DNA from: Candidatus Sumerlaeota bacterium | GTDB lineage: Bacteria > Sumerlaeota > Sumerlaeia > MWCT01 > JAUWMI01 | DNA length: 40,179 nucleotides | Reading direction: 5' to 3' | Assembly: GCA_030613245.1 (NCBI GenBank) | Contig: JAUWMI010000039.1 | Coordinates: 1-40,179 of the forward strand | In this document: piece after piece, positions 8,054-16,405 of the stretch | How positions within the stretch are numbered: the first letter of the stretch is position 1 | Layout of the letters: each line of letters opens with the position of its first letter | The notes under the pieces: generated by a model | Seen by the model: only the letters and a program-made list of their open reading frames with translations | Database searches by the model: none | What the model was told of the DNA's origin: nothing | Program-made: the position numbers and the translations under genes

Positions 8054-9853
8054 CTATTTTCCCAAACGTTCCCATCCCTGTTTAGAAAGGCTAAGGTAAA
8101 GGAGAAAGCCTCCGCATAGGCCAACGAGAGTAAGGATGATCCCCAATTGGGTATAGCCGAGAATGAGTTTGCCAAATCCAAACAGCAAACCATAGATCAA
8201 AACAGCCCCAAGGAACCAGTTCAGCAAATCAATGGAAAGCCCTTTGTCAACCGGAATATCAGGAGCCAGGCGGCCAATTCGGCGCCAAAAGATACCTCCT
8301 GGCCGAACCTTGCGGTAGAAGTTTAGCAGCGTTTCTTCCTTTTCAGGCCGGGTAAGGAACGTAACCAGCAGCCATGTCAAGGTAGATCCGCCAACAATGA
8401 TGAGCATGGTCCAGGCAAAAGCGGTTTCCTCTGGAATGAAGGGATGTATTTTATTTGCAATAGTAAGGCCAGTAAAGAGGACAGCTGAAGCGATCATCGA
8501 GGAGATCTCGCTCCAGGCGTTAATGCGCCACCAGTACCAGCGCAGGATCAGCACAAGGCCGGTGCCTGCGCCGAGTGCCAGGATACTTTCCCAGGCTTGT
8601 TTAACGGTCTCCATGTGCTTGGCTACGATCAAGCCAAAAATTATTGTAATGAATGTCGTGACCCGAGAGACAAAGATGTAGTTGCGCTGTGCGGCCTGCT
8701 CCGAGGTGAAATCCTCCTCTCTGGCCACGAATCGTTTGTAGACATCGTTAACCACATACGACGCTCCCCAATTGACCTGCGTGGCAATGGTTGACATGAA
8801 GGCTGCCAGGAAGGAGACCAGCAGGAGTCCGAGAAAGCCCGGACCCAGATAATGTATCATCATCAGCGGGTATCCGCGCTCGGGGTCAGGCAGATGAGGA
8901 AAGAGCACCAGTGAACAGAGCGCCACAATGATCCATGGCCACGGGCGCAGGGCATAATGGGCAACGTTGAAGAGCAAGGTTGCCAGGACGGAATGTTTTT
9001 CATTCTTGGCCGAAAACATCCGCTGGGCAACATAGCCACCACCACCAGGCTCTGCGCCAGGATACCAGGCAGCCCACCATTGCACTGTTACCATCACGAG
9101 AAACGTTATCAGAGGGTACATCCCGATACCAGTCTTCCCGAAGCTTGGCAGAAAGTTGAAGAAACTGGCGCCCTGCTCGCCATAGATATTCATGATACCT
9201 TCCCGCAAACCTCCCATACCCCCCACAGCCTTGAGTGAAAAAAAGGCGAGGGCAATTGAACCTGACATGGCAATGAAAAATTGGAAGAAGTCGGTGGCCA
9301 GGACAGCCCAGAGGCCAGCCATAATAATATACACGCCCGTTACGGCATAGAGACCATAAATGATTAGCCACGCCTTTTCATCACTGCAATTAAACGAGAC
9401 CGCAACGATCTTCTGCATTGCAATAGTGACCCATCCCATGATGATGCAGTTTATCGGGAAGGCCAGATACAGCGCACGAAACCCACGCAGATATACGGCC
9501 GGCTTTCCAGAATACCGCAACTCCGTAAATTCCACGTCAGTCAATACTTCTGCACGACGCCACAATCGCGCAAAAAGAAACACCGTGAGCAATCCGGAGC
9601 AAAGAAAATTCCACCATAGCCAGTTGCCGGCAATACCGTTCTTGGCAACAATACCCGTGACTGCAAGAGGTGTGTCCGCGGCAAATGTCGTGGCTACCAT
9701 GGATACCCCGGCCAGCCACCACGGCACGGATCGGCCTGAACAGAAGAAATCAGTAATACTGCGACTGCCACGCCTGGTGAAAAGAACACCAATGGTCACC
9801 GAAAAAGCCAAATAAGCTACAATGAGCACATAGTCAATCAGGTGGAGTTGCAT
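8054..9853 (-). CDS. Sodium:solute symporter (SSS) family transporter
   Basis: 599 aa with about 13-14 hydrophobic helices. The start MQLHLIDYVLIVAYLAFSV, the TDFFCSGRSVPWWLAGVSM loop and the ATTFAADTPL of helix 2 are characteristic of the SSS family (LeuT fold, Na+-coupled uptake). Helix 8-9 shows LLLVSFLAAFMSTIATQVNWGASYVVNDVY, the usual Na+-site region with Ser/Thr residues. The substrate is not predictable, but the NagZ-like hydrolase directly downstream suggests a sugar released outside the cytoplasm. GAGGAGG lies 6 nt ahead of the ATG, the best ribosome binding site of this group. It is probably the first gene of a unit running symporter, hydrolase, GT4, GT2. Confidence 0.9.
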   Translation of the reverse strand: MQLHLIDYVLIVAYLAFSVTIGVLFTRRGSRSITDFFCSGRSVPWWLAGVSMVATTFAADTPLAVTGIVAKNGIAGNWLWWNFLCSGLLTVFLFARLWRRAEVLTDVEFTELRYSGKPAVYLRGFRALYLAFPINCIIMGWVTIAMQKIVAVSFNCSDEKAWLIIYGLYAVTGVYIIMAGLWAVLATDFFQFFIAMSGSIALAFFSLKAVGGMGGLREGIMNIYGEQGASFFNFLPSFGKTGIGMYPLITFLVMVTVQWWAAWYPGAEPGGGGYVAQRMFSAKNEKHSVLATLLFNVAHYALRPWPWIIVALCSLVLFPHLPDPERGYPLMMIHYLGPGFLGLLLVSFLAAFMSTIATQVNWGASYVVNDVYKRFVAREEDFTSEQAAQRNYIFVSRVTTFITIIFGLIVAKHMETVKQAWESILALGAGTGLVLILRWYWWRINAWSEISSMIASAVLFTGLTIANKIHPFIPEETAFAWTMLIIVGGSTLTWLLVTFLTRPEKEETLLNFYRKVRPGGIFWRRIGRLAPDIPVDKGLSIDLLNWFLGAVLIYGLLFGFGKLILGYTQLGIILTLVGLCGGFLLYLSLSKQGWERLGK

Positions 9854-9994
9854 TCTCGCCTCCTCTTCAGGTTCTTAAGGAACGTCCAAAGATACGGCTA
9901 CACTTCAGACGACTATTTGAACGTTTCTCTTGCTAGACGATTTCCCAAACAGTTGCAATGACTTTTTTGCATGCCAGCAAATTTCTTGATGCGC

Positions 9995-10031
9995 CTATGT
10001 AGGGGTTCAAAATCGTTGCATCCCTACATAG
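9995..10031. repeat. GTAGGGG-type palindromic repeat, copy 1
   Basis: CTATGTAGGG at 9995-10004 pairs perfectly with CCCTACATAG at 10022-10031 around a 17-nt loop. The right arm includes the TAG stop codon of bshC. No T tract follows on either strand, so it is listed as a repeat rather than a terminator. It shares the TGTAGGGG end with the copies at 33503, 36256, 37131 and 37286. Confidence 0.6.
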
Positions 10032-11691
10032 AAGATTTCCCGCCTGAGCGCCCGTGAAGCGTTGAGAGAAAAAGGTATTGTACGACTGAGGGGTTCAGTG
10101 TGAGAGAATCATCCAGCCATTGGATGAATTGCAATCCGTAATTCTGAAGAAACGATATGTACGGATTAAGCACGCGCTCCTGTTCTTTTCCTGTAGGACG
10201 CAGGGCATGATCCGCTTTGGTCACGTGGGCACGCAGGGTGCGATCCCGTTTCTTCAGGGCATCGAAATATCGCTCTATGAGTTTGTCAAAGCTCGTGCGT
10301 ACGTTCTGCTCCATTTTCTCGAAGGAGTTGAGCACTGCGGGGTCGTCCGACGCGAGCTGGCGGCGCAGCTCAGAAACAAGGCCAAGCATGTCCTGCTGCG
10401 CTTTCTGGAGGAGACGCTCATGCCGCCCACCATTTTGAGAGGCTAATGCCTGGCGGTATAGCTTGTCGGTCGAGACCGAGAGGAATTCCTGCACCGAGAT
10501 TCCAAGCTTTTCCAGTGCGTGTTGGACGCGGGGTTCAATCAGAGTGACACGCAAGCGCGGATAAATTACCGGCATGAATACATGAAAAAAACCATAGCAC
10601 TCACGCAGCAACGGGAAATAGGCGATTTCGCCAGGCCCGGCGACATAGGCCACGGTTGGAAAAATCGCGTCTTGCACAATAGAGCGCGTGACGACGTTCG
10701 TGCTGAACCGCCAGGGCGAGCTGGCCAGAAGCTCGAGCGCTTGCTCCTGAGTCATTCTTTCCATCTCTTCACCCGTAAAAGGATGGAGAAGGAGAACGGC
10801 GTCGTGTTTCCATTTCACCTTACACCGCAGACGATCACGGTAAATGAAGCAATTCAAGTCATCCGGCTCGCGGTGCAGCGTCGTGTGGTAACCCAATTGC
10901 TGCATTGCCTGGCTTGCCTGCAAAATTCGGGCCGAGCTCTCCCCCGGTGTCTGGAGCTCACGCTCGAAGACAGGTTTGCTTTTTTCTCGTACGCATCTCA
11001 GCCGAGGGCTGACAAGGACAAGGCCGTACTGCTTCATCAGGCAGAGTAGCAGCCGGCAAAAAAGCTCCTCCAGGTTTGCGGACTTCTCAATCGTCCGATG
11101 GAGAGTCCCGAGTAGATTGTCTTTGAATTCGGTGGGAAACGTCTCTGCCTCAAAACGATGAAGGAGCTGCTTGAGGCTGGGCTCAACGGGGATATCGAAC
11201 ACCGAAACGCCGGGTTGATAGTTCTCCGGCTCGTAGCGGAAGCTTGCGAGCTCGCCATCGCGACCAATCCATGAGACAGTTCTCACCTCGTCGAAATCAT
11301 GATCCTCAGAAGCGACCCAGAAAATGGGAACGACGGTGACACCTCTGGAAGAAGCCAACTCCCGCGCCAATTTTACCGCTGTCAGGCTCTTATAAAGCGT
11401 ATAGAGAGGGCCGGCTAACAGACCTGCTTGTTGCCCTGTTGCCACAACATAGGTTCCAGGGTGGCCAAGCCGGCCTATACTTTCCAAAGCCGCTGCACTG
11501 TTGCCCATGGATTCATTCCACTGGCGGAGCTCGGCAAGCTCCTCAGGAGCCCAGGACGCTGCGGGATGGAGGCTGCGCTGCTCAAGCGCAGCGTCCCATT
11601 CTCCAGGAAAAAGACCAAAGAAATCCACCAGCTTCGAATCCCTTTTCAGGTAGCTTTCAAACAGGTCGCGATGAGAAGAGAATTGAGTCAT
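10024..11691 (-). CDS. bshC: Bacillithiol biosynthesis cysteine-adding enzyme BshC
   Basis: 555 aa, normal for BshC. Characteristic blocks are VVATGQQAGLLAGPLYTLYK (about 82-101), FWVASEDHDFDEV (near 134-146) and TRSIVQDAIFPTVAYVAGPG (near 344-363), followed by a coiled-coil rich C-terminal half. BshC joins cysteine to glucosaminyl-malate, the last step of bacillithiol synthesis. The partners BshA (a GT4) and BshB (a deacetylase) are not in the window, so a working pathway cannot be shown here. The ATG at 11691 has no good Shine-Dalgarno. The stop codon lies inside a palindromic repeat. It is transcribed away from the tRNA-Val gene and is the only gene of its transcription unit before the symporter promoter region. 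Confidence 0.95.
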   Translation of the reverse strand: MTQFSSHRDLFESYLKRDSKLVDFFGLFPGEWDAALEQRSLHPAASWAPEELAELRQWNESMGNSAAALESIGRLGHPGTYVVATGQQAGLLAGPLYTLYKSLTAVKLARELASSRGVTVVPIFWVASEDHDFDEVRTVSWIGRDGELASFRYEPENYQPGVSVFDIPVEPSLKQLLHRFEAETFPTEFKDNLLGTLHRTIEKSANLEELFCRLLLCLMKQYGLVLVSPRLRCVREKSKPVFERELQTPGESSARILQASQAMQQLGYHTTLHREPDDLNCFIYRDRLRCKVKWKHDAVLLLHPFTGEEMERMTQEQALELLASSPWRFSTNVVTRSIVQDAIFPTVAYVAGPGEIAYFPLLRECYGFFHVFMPVIYPRLRVTLIEPRVQHALEKLGISVQEFLSVSTDKLYRQALASQNGGRHERLLQKAQQDMLGLVSELRRQLASDDPAVLNSFEKMEQNVRTSFDKLIERYFDALKKRDRTLRAHVTKADHALRPTGKEQERVLNPYISFLQNYGLQFIQWLDDSLTLNPSVVQYLFLSTLHGRSGGKSSM

Positions 11692-11790
11692 ACGGAGTCT
11701 TTAACTGCGATGCGGCAAACTTCCGCACATTGGAGTAAAAGGGAATCTCTCTCGTATCCTCCCGAAAAGCCGATTTTGCACATACAGTTA

Positions 11791-11819
11791 TTGCTATTAA
11801 GGTTACACGGTGATGTCAA
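11791..11819 (-). promoter_or_regulatory. Candidate sigma-70 promoter of bshC
   Basis: On the minus strand a perfect TTGACA (11814-11819) is followed after 17 bp by TAGCAA (11791-11796). The -10 matches consensus at only three positions, so the call rests on the -35 and its spacing. It would give a leader of roughly 95 nt before the bshC ATG. Confidence 0.35.
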
Positions 11820-12002
11820 TAGAATTCTGGATAAACATCCCAGGGTTATGCGATCACAAACGGTTCTGAGACATTTACGAAAGCCAGAGTGATGGAGCCA
11901 CCAAAAGGCCGATTCACTGCAGATCTAAATGCAATCTGCACTGTTCTGGTAGGTTTGTGAAATTGGCCGAGCTGGCACAGTAGGAGAAATCAAAAAATTC
12001 TC

Positions 12003-12031
12003 TTTACAGCAAAAACGAGCTAGGGTATAAA
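12003..12031 (+). promoter_or_regulatory. Promoter of tRNA-Val
   Basis: TTTACA (12003-12008), 17-bp spacer, TATAAA (12026-12031): five of six matches at each element with ideal spacing. Transcription would start near 12038, about 33 nt before the mature tRNA end. Confidence 0.7.
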
Positions 12032-12070
12032 AAATGCGCTTTTTCCTTAACAGCCAGAATAAAATCACAT

Positions 12071-12147
12071 GGGTGATTAGCTCAGTTGGTTAGAGTGCCG
12101 GCCTCACATGCCGGAGGTCGCAGGTTCGATTCCTGCATCACCCACCA
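12071..12147 (+). tRNA. tRNA-Val (anticodon CAC), CCA encoded
   Basis: A full cloverleaf can be folded by eye: acceptor arm GGGTGAT with ATCACCC, D arm GCTC/GAGT, a 5-bp anticodon stem CCGGC/GCCGG closing the loop CTCACAT (anticodon CAC reads GUG, Val), variable loop AGGTC and T arm GCAGG/CCTGC with loop TTCGATT. The discriminator A at 12144 is followed by an encoded CCA (12145-12147). A promoter lies just upstream and a hairpin with a T run follows. Confidence 0.96.
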
Positions 12148-12157
12148 TGCTTTTCTG

Positions 12158-12221
12158 CCCACAAATAGGTTTCGGCTCGACGGAGAAGGGTGTATGCGCT
12201 ACAGCATTTGTGGGTTTTTTT
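12158..12221 (+). terminator. Intrinsic terminator-like hairpin after tRNA-Val
   Basis: CCCACAAAT (12158-12166) pairs perfectly with ATTTGTGGG (12206-12214), followed by seven T residues (12215-12221). The 39-nt loop is unusually large for an intrinsic terminator. The location, 10 nt after the tRNA, fits termination of the tRNA transcript before the yceD operon. Confidence 0.6.
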
Positions 12222-12258
12222 ATGGGTGTTTCACCTACCAGAAAGCCTCCAGTTTTCC

Positions 12259-12286
12259 TTGACAATCTTCAGCACACTGGTAGGGT
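12259..12286 (+). promoter_or_regulatory. Candidate promoter of the yceD-rpmF-fab operon
   Basis: A perfect TTGACA at 12259-12264 is followed after 16 bp by TAGGGT (12281-12286), a weak -10. It lies 28 bp before the first gene and downstream of the tRNA terminator, the expected place for the operon promoter. Confidence 0.4.
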
Positions 12287-12314
12287 AGTCCGATTTTTTG
12301 GCGAGTAAGAAGAA

Positions 12315-12866
12315 ATGTTGAAGGTTGACGTAAAAGACCTAAAAGACCGTACCGTGGTGCTGCACGTTGACGAGCGTCCTGACTTTTTTGACCTGAGTGA
12401 TAAAGACTTTCTGTTTATTGACCGCGTACGTGGCGACGTAGAATTTCAGCGGCTGGAAGACGAAATCATAGCGGAAGGCCATCTACGTACCACGGTCAGG
12501 ACACACTGCGTTCGATGTCTTAATGCCATGCAGCTGACGCTTGAACCTGAAGTGCATCTCCTATATGCCCATGATCGCTCGCTTCTCTCGAGCGAAGTGG
12601 TGGTGGAGATGGGCACAGAGGTTCCCATATACTTCGATGGAGAAGCCATAAATCCGCGCGATGACTTTCGGGAACTGATTCTCGTGGATCTGCCTAACTT
12701 TCCTGTGTGCAGTCAGAACTGTAAGGGACTCTGTGCACAATGTGGGGCGAATTTAAACCGGGAGCCATGTAGGTGCCAGCAAAAAGTTGAGAAGTCTACT
12801 GAAACATGGAAAAGGCAGCTGCGCAATATCAAGATTGGGAGAAGGGACGTTAACCAGAGTAAGTAG
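12315..12866 (+). CDS. yceD: YceD/DUF177 family protein (23S rRNA accumulation protein family)
   Basis: 183 aa. The core holds THCVRCLNAM (C65, C68), and the C-terminal part has the family pattern PVCSQNCKGLCAQCGANLN (C132, C136, C140, C143) plus C152 and C154, probably binding zinc. E. coli YceD is needed for normal 23S rRNA levels; DUF177 proteins are encoded next to rpmF across bacteria, as here. Only an AAGAAGAA purine run precedes the ATG. First gene of the ribosome/fatty-acid operon; rpmF follows after 102 bp, a gap that contains a TTGACA at 12877-12882 with no convincing -10. Confidence 0.9.
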   Translation: MLKVDVKDLKDRTVVLHVDERPDFFDLSDKDFLFIDRVRGDVEFQRLEDEIIAEGHLRTTVRTHCVRCLNAMQLTLEPEVHLLYAHDRSLLSSEVVVEMGTEVPIYFDGEAINPRDDFRELILVDLPNFPVCSQNCKGLCAQCGANLNREPCRCQQKVEKSTETWKRQLRNIKIGRRDVNQSK

Positions 12867-12968
12867 AAGAATTCTATTGACAATAGCAACGGAAGTCTTG
12901 GTAAATTTTCAGGTTAGTATGATTCCTGCGTGATTAGATACAGATGTTAACCAGGAGGATGTAGCTGA

Positions 12969-13151
12969 ATGCCAGTACCGCGAAGACGTCATTCCAAATC
13001 GCGACGCGACAAGGGACGCACGCATAAGAAACTCACTATGCCGGCCGTTACGGTCTGCGCGAAGTGCGGCGAGCCGAAAGCGCCGCATCGCGTCTGCCCC
13101 AACTGCGGGGAATATAAAGGCACAACCTATAAGGTCACGGTATCCAAATAG
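12969..13151 (+). CDS. rpmF: Large ribosomal subunit protein bL32
   Basis: 60 aa, full length. The start MPVPRRRHSKSRRDKGRTH is the universal L32 N-terminus. Four cysteines in CAKC (C30, C33) and CPNC (C43, C46) make this the zinc-binding C+ form. AGGAGG is 10 nt ahead of the ATG. It is placed between yceD and plsX, the canonical order. Confidence 0.97.
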   Translation: MPVPRRRHSKSRRDKGRTHKKLTMPAVTVCAKCGEPKAPHRVCPNCGEYKGTTYKVTVSK

Positions 13152-13207
13152 GCGTGCCACGCCGATAGAGAGGGCAGCAGTGTGAGTGCCATTACGGGTA
13201 GAAGCGC

Positions 13208-14293
13208 ATGAAAATTGCTCTTGATGCCATGGGAAGCGACTATGGGCCGCAGAATCTGGTCGACGGGGCCATTCTGGCCATTAAAAAGCTGCGGATGGAA
13301 GTTGTCCTGATTGGCAAACAAGACGTACTCAGCGAGATTCTGCGCAAGAGGAATTTCCGCAATTCCCGCCTTTCTATTATAGACGCCGCCGAAGTAGTGG
13401 GCATGCACGATGCGCCAAAAGAGTCGTTACGCAAGAAGAACTCTTCAGTATACGTTGCAACGCAGCTGGTGCACCATGGTGAAGCCCATGGATTAGTTTC
13501 AGCGGGAAACACGGGGGCAACGTTAGCATCCACACTAAGAATCTGGCGAACATTGCATGGGATTAGCCGGCCAGCAATTGCTACCCTGATGCCGACGCAG
13601 AAACAGCCTGTAGTGCTTCTCGATGTGGGAGCGAACGTTGACTGCAAGCCACGGCACCTTTTTGATTTTGCTATCATGGGTGCGGTGTACGCGCGCGATA
13701 TTCTCAACCGGCCGGATCCGCGGGTCGGGCTGCTTAGCATTGGTGAAGAAGCCAGCAAGGGGAATGAGCAAACTTTCGGGGCATTCAAACTGTTGGAGCG
13801 ATCAACGTTGAACTTTCGCGGCAATGCCGAGGGGCGAGACATAGTCACGGGCGCCTTCGACGTAGTCGTTTGCGACGGATTTATAGGTAACATTGTACTG
13901 AAATTCGGCGAAGCCGTGGCGAAGATGATTCTACATTCTTTGAAAGGGGAGCTCTCGAAAAACGTAATTTCTTACCTTGGTGCTCTGGCCATGGCTCCAG
14001 CATTTGAGAGCTTTAAGAAGCGCATTGACTACTCAGAATACGGTGGGGCGCCGCTGCTTGGCCTCAATAGCGTCTGCATCATCTGCCACGGCGAATCGAG
14101 TCCCAAAGCGATTATGAATGCCATCCGTGTGGCTGCGGAGTTCGTAAATCACAACGTTAATGACCACATTTTGGAGGAGCTGCGTTCAAACCCGCATAAC
14201 GATACCTTAAACAATTTTGTTGCCAAGGGCAAGTCACCGGAATTTTCAAACCACTCAATTATCACTCCAGAGAGGACGGCACCCAAGAAGTGA
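13208..14293 (+). CDS. plsX: Phosphate acyltransferase PlsX
   Basis: 361 aa. The N-terminus KIALDAMGSDYGP, the central GLVSAGNTGATLA and the VCDGFIGNIVLKFGE block identify PlsX, which converts acyl-ACP to acyl-phosphate for phosphatidic acid synthesis by PlsY/PlsC. The C-terminal tail after about residue 330 is variable, as usual. Its TGA overlaps the GTG start of fabH by 4 nt (GTGA), implying translational coupling. The Shine-Dalgarno (ACGGGTAG) is mediocre. Confidence 0.96.
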   Translation: MKIALDAMGSDYGPQNLVDGAILAIKKLRMEVVLIGKQDVLSEILRKRNFRNSRLSIIDAAEVVGMHDAPKESLRKKNSSVYVATQLVHHGEAHGLVSAGNTGATLASTLRIWRTLHGISRPAIATLMPTQKQPVVLLDVGANVDCKPRHLFDFAIMGAVYARDILNRPDPRVGLLSIGEEASKGNEQTFGAFKLLERSTLNFRGNAEGRDIVTGAFDVVVCDGFIGNIVLKFGEAVAKMILHSLKGELSKNVISYLGALAMAPAFESFKKRIDYSEYGGAPLLGLNSVCIICHGESSPKAIMNAIRVAAEFVNHNVNDHILEELRSNPHNDTLNNFVAKGKSPEFSNHSIITPERTAPKK

Positions 14294-15279
14294 ATAAGCT
14301 ACGCGCTGTAGGATTGCTTGGAACGGGATCCGCAGTCCCTGAGCGAGTATTAACCAACAAGGATCTCGAGCGAATGGTTGACACGAGCGACGAATGGATT
14401 CGCACGCGCACGGGTATCCTTGAGCGGCGCATTTGTGCGCCTGATGAGGCAGCCTCGGACCTGGCCGCTGAGTCGGCCAGAAAAGCCCTCGAGCATGCCA
14501 AGGTTGATCCGCAAGAGATCGAACTGCTGATCGTGGCCACAGTTACCCAGGATACGTTATGCCCGGCCACTGCATGTTACGTGCAAGAGCAGCTGGGAAT
14601 TAAGGCGTGCGCTGCATTCGACCTCAACGCAGCGTGCACGGGATTTATCTATGGCATAACGATTTCTAAAGCATATATTCAAGCAGGGATGTGCGACAAG
14701 GCGCTTGTCATCGGAGTTGATCTGCTGTCGCGGGTGACGGACTATGAGGATCGTGCCACTTGCATACTCTTTGGCGATGGCGCAGGCGCAGCCGTAGTGG
14801 GCCCTACAGACGACGACCGAGGTATTCTGGCGGAATATCTATCGGCTGACGGCAAGCTGGCGTCGCTCATTCACATTCCTGCAGGTGGATCGCGCTTGCC
14901 GGCGAGTGTCGAGACAGTTCAAAATCATCAACACTACCTCAAGATGAGCGGCAATGAGGTGTTTAAAGTTGCTGTTAGAATTTTGGGTGAGTCGGTGAAC
15001 CAGGCCCTACAGAAATGTGGCCTGAAAGTAGAAGATCTCAGCCTGGTGATTCCGCATCAGGCCAATATTCGGATCATCGAGGCCTCAGCCAGGCGCCTTA
15101 ACATTTCTTTGGACAAATTCTACATCAATATAGATAAGTACGGTAACACCTCCGCAGCTTCTGTTCCCTTGGCGCTGGACGAAGCAGTGCGCAAAGGACG
15201 GGTGAAATCCGGCGATCTTCTTGCACTTGTAGCGTTCGGAGGTGGTTTTACCTGGGGAGCCAACATTATACGGTGGTAA
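14290..15279 (+). CDS. fabH: Beta-ketoacyl-ACP synthase III (FabH)
   Basis: 329 aa from a GTG that overlaps the plsX stop. The catalytic Cys-His-Asn triad is visible: C116 in LNAACTGF, H256 in IPHQANI and N286 in YGNTSAAS. FabH condenses acetyl-CoA (or another short starter) with malonyl-ACP to begin fatty-acid synthesis. The C-terminal LLALVAFGGGFTWG is typical. The family is intact and of normal length. Confidence 0.97.
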   Translation: MNKLRAVGLLGTGSAVPERVLTNKDLERMVDTSDEWIRTRTGILERRICAPDEAASDLAAESARKALEHAKVDPQEIELLIVATVTQDTLCPATACYVQEQLGIKACAAFDLNAACTGFIYGITISKAYIQAGMCDKALVIGVDLLSRVTDYEDRATCILFGDGAGAAVVGPTDDDRGILAEYLSADGKLASLIHIPAGGSRLPASVETVQNHQHYLKMSGNEVFKVAVRILGESVNQALQKCGLKVEDLSLVIPHQANIRIIEASARRLNISLDKFYINIDKYGNTSAASVPLALDEAVRKGRVKSGDLLALVAFGGGFTWGANIIRW

Positions 15280-15400
15280 TGCCTGCGGACAAGGATTTCT
15301 CTCCTTCTCTATTATTCATATCCAGTTAACCAATGCGGTCCGGCTCGTTCCGTGAAGGATGATTTCCGAGGTCGGGTGGCGAGTGTGTGAGTGAGATATT

Positions 15401-16348
15401 ATGCAAGTATCAAAGGAAGGGCTTGCGTTTGTGTTTCCCGGCCAAGGGTCGCAATTCGTCGGGATGGGAAAGGATCTCTTCGAGCGTTATGAGGTGGTGC
15501 GCAAGAGATTCGACGAGGCGGACGCATCACTGGGCTATCAACTCAGTCGGATTTGCTTTGAGGGACCGGCGGATGAGCTGAAACTTACGCGACATACGCA
15601 ACCAGCATTATATATCTGCAGTGTCTGTTGCTACGATCTGCTTGCCCATCACAGCATCGTGCCGCGTGCGGTTGCTGGCCATAGCCTGGGTGAATATAGC
15701 GCTCTGTACGCGGCAGGGGCAGTTGATTTTGCGACGGGTCTGCGTCTGGTTCAGGCGCGCGGCGAAGCGATGGCTGAGGCAGCGGAAGCACGACCAGGCA
15801 GGATGGCTGCTATTATTGGGCTGAATCAGCAGACTGTTGAGGCGCTCTGCGAGCAAGCGGCGCAGCATGGCATCGTAAGAGTCGCAAACATCAATTCTCC
15901 TCAGCAGGTTGTTATATCCGGAGAACCGGAGGGTGTGGAACGTGCGATGACACTGGCTCACGATGCCGGGGCAAAACGGGCCGTTCCGCTGCCCGTGCAT
16001 GGAGCTTTCCATTCGCCTCTTATGCAGGAGGCCGCGGAGACATTGCGATCCGCTCTTTCGAATGCCCCATTCAATCCACCATCTCTGGTTTTTGTGAACA
16101 ACGCCGATGCAGCTGAGCTTCACGACCCTGAAGCCATTCGCGACTCGCTGGCCAGACAGGTGACCAGCTGCGTGCGGTGGGTTGATTCGATCCAGCTTCT
16201 GGCGAACATCGGCATAACTCACTTTGTAGAGGTGGGACCGGGGAAGGTGCTCGCCGGGCTTATAAAACGGAACGTGAGTGGAGCAAAGGTGTTTGCTGCG
16301 GGAAGTGCAGATGAACTGAGCGCGATTATTGACCAATGGGCTGGATAG
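15401..16348 (+). CDS. fabD: Malonyl-CoA:ACP transacylase (FabD)
   Basis: 315 aa. FVFPGQGSQFVGMG opens the protein; the nucleophilic Ser is S95 in GHSLGEYSA and the partner His is H204 in VHGAFHSPLM. It moves malonyl groups from CoA to ACP for FabH and FabF. A 121-bp gap separates it from fabH, without a clear promoter or terminator. Only a weak purine stretch (GTGAGTGAG) precedes the ATG. Confidence 0.96.
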   Translation: MQVSKEGLAFVFPGQGSQFVGMGKDLFERYEVVRKRFDEADASLGYQLSRICFEGPADELKLTRHTQPALYICSVCCYDLLAHHSIVPRAVAGHSLGEYSALYAAGAVDFATGLRLVQARGEAMAEAAEARPGRMAAIIGLNQQTVEALCEQAAQHGIVRVANINSPQQVVISGEPEGVERAMTLAHDAGAKRAVPLPVHGAFHSPLMQEAAETLRSALSNAPFNPPSLVFVNNADAAELHDPEAIRDSLARQVTSCVRWVDSIQLLANIGITHFVEVGPGKVLAGLIKRNVSGAKVFAAGSADELSAIIDQWAG

Positions 16349-16405
16349 AGGTAGCGTAGTTCGGGTTCTAGGCGACGTTATATCAATCGACACAGGAGAG
16401 GCGTG

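Larger units (their letters stand above)
11692..12070. other. Divergent intergenic region between bshC and tRNA-Val
   Basis: It contains the candidate bshC promoter (11791-11819, minus strand) and the tRNA promoter (12003-12031, plus strand), both listed separately. Nothing else was recognised; an apparent rightward frame across 11428-11892 is antisense to bshC for most of its length. Confidence 0.5.

Noticed and set aside
7965-8075. Longer N-terminus for the NagZ-like gene
   Set aside because: It would place 37 charged residues before a clear signal peptide, while ATG 7964 has a proper ribosome binding site.
9995-10031. Hairpin at the end of bshC as an intrinsic terminator
   Set aside because: The stem is perfect but no T tract follows on the minus strand, and related elements recur elsewhere; treated as a dispersed repeat.
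11428-11892. Rightward open frame of 154 codons opposite bshC
   Set aside because: Most of it is antisense to the well-conserved bshC, and it has no domain motif or ribosome binding site.
15608-16393. Leftward open frame of 261 codons
   Set aside because: Antisense to fabD, which is complete with its catalytic Ser and His.
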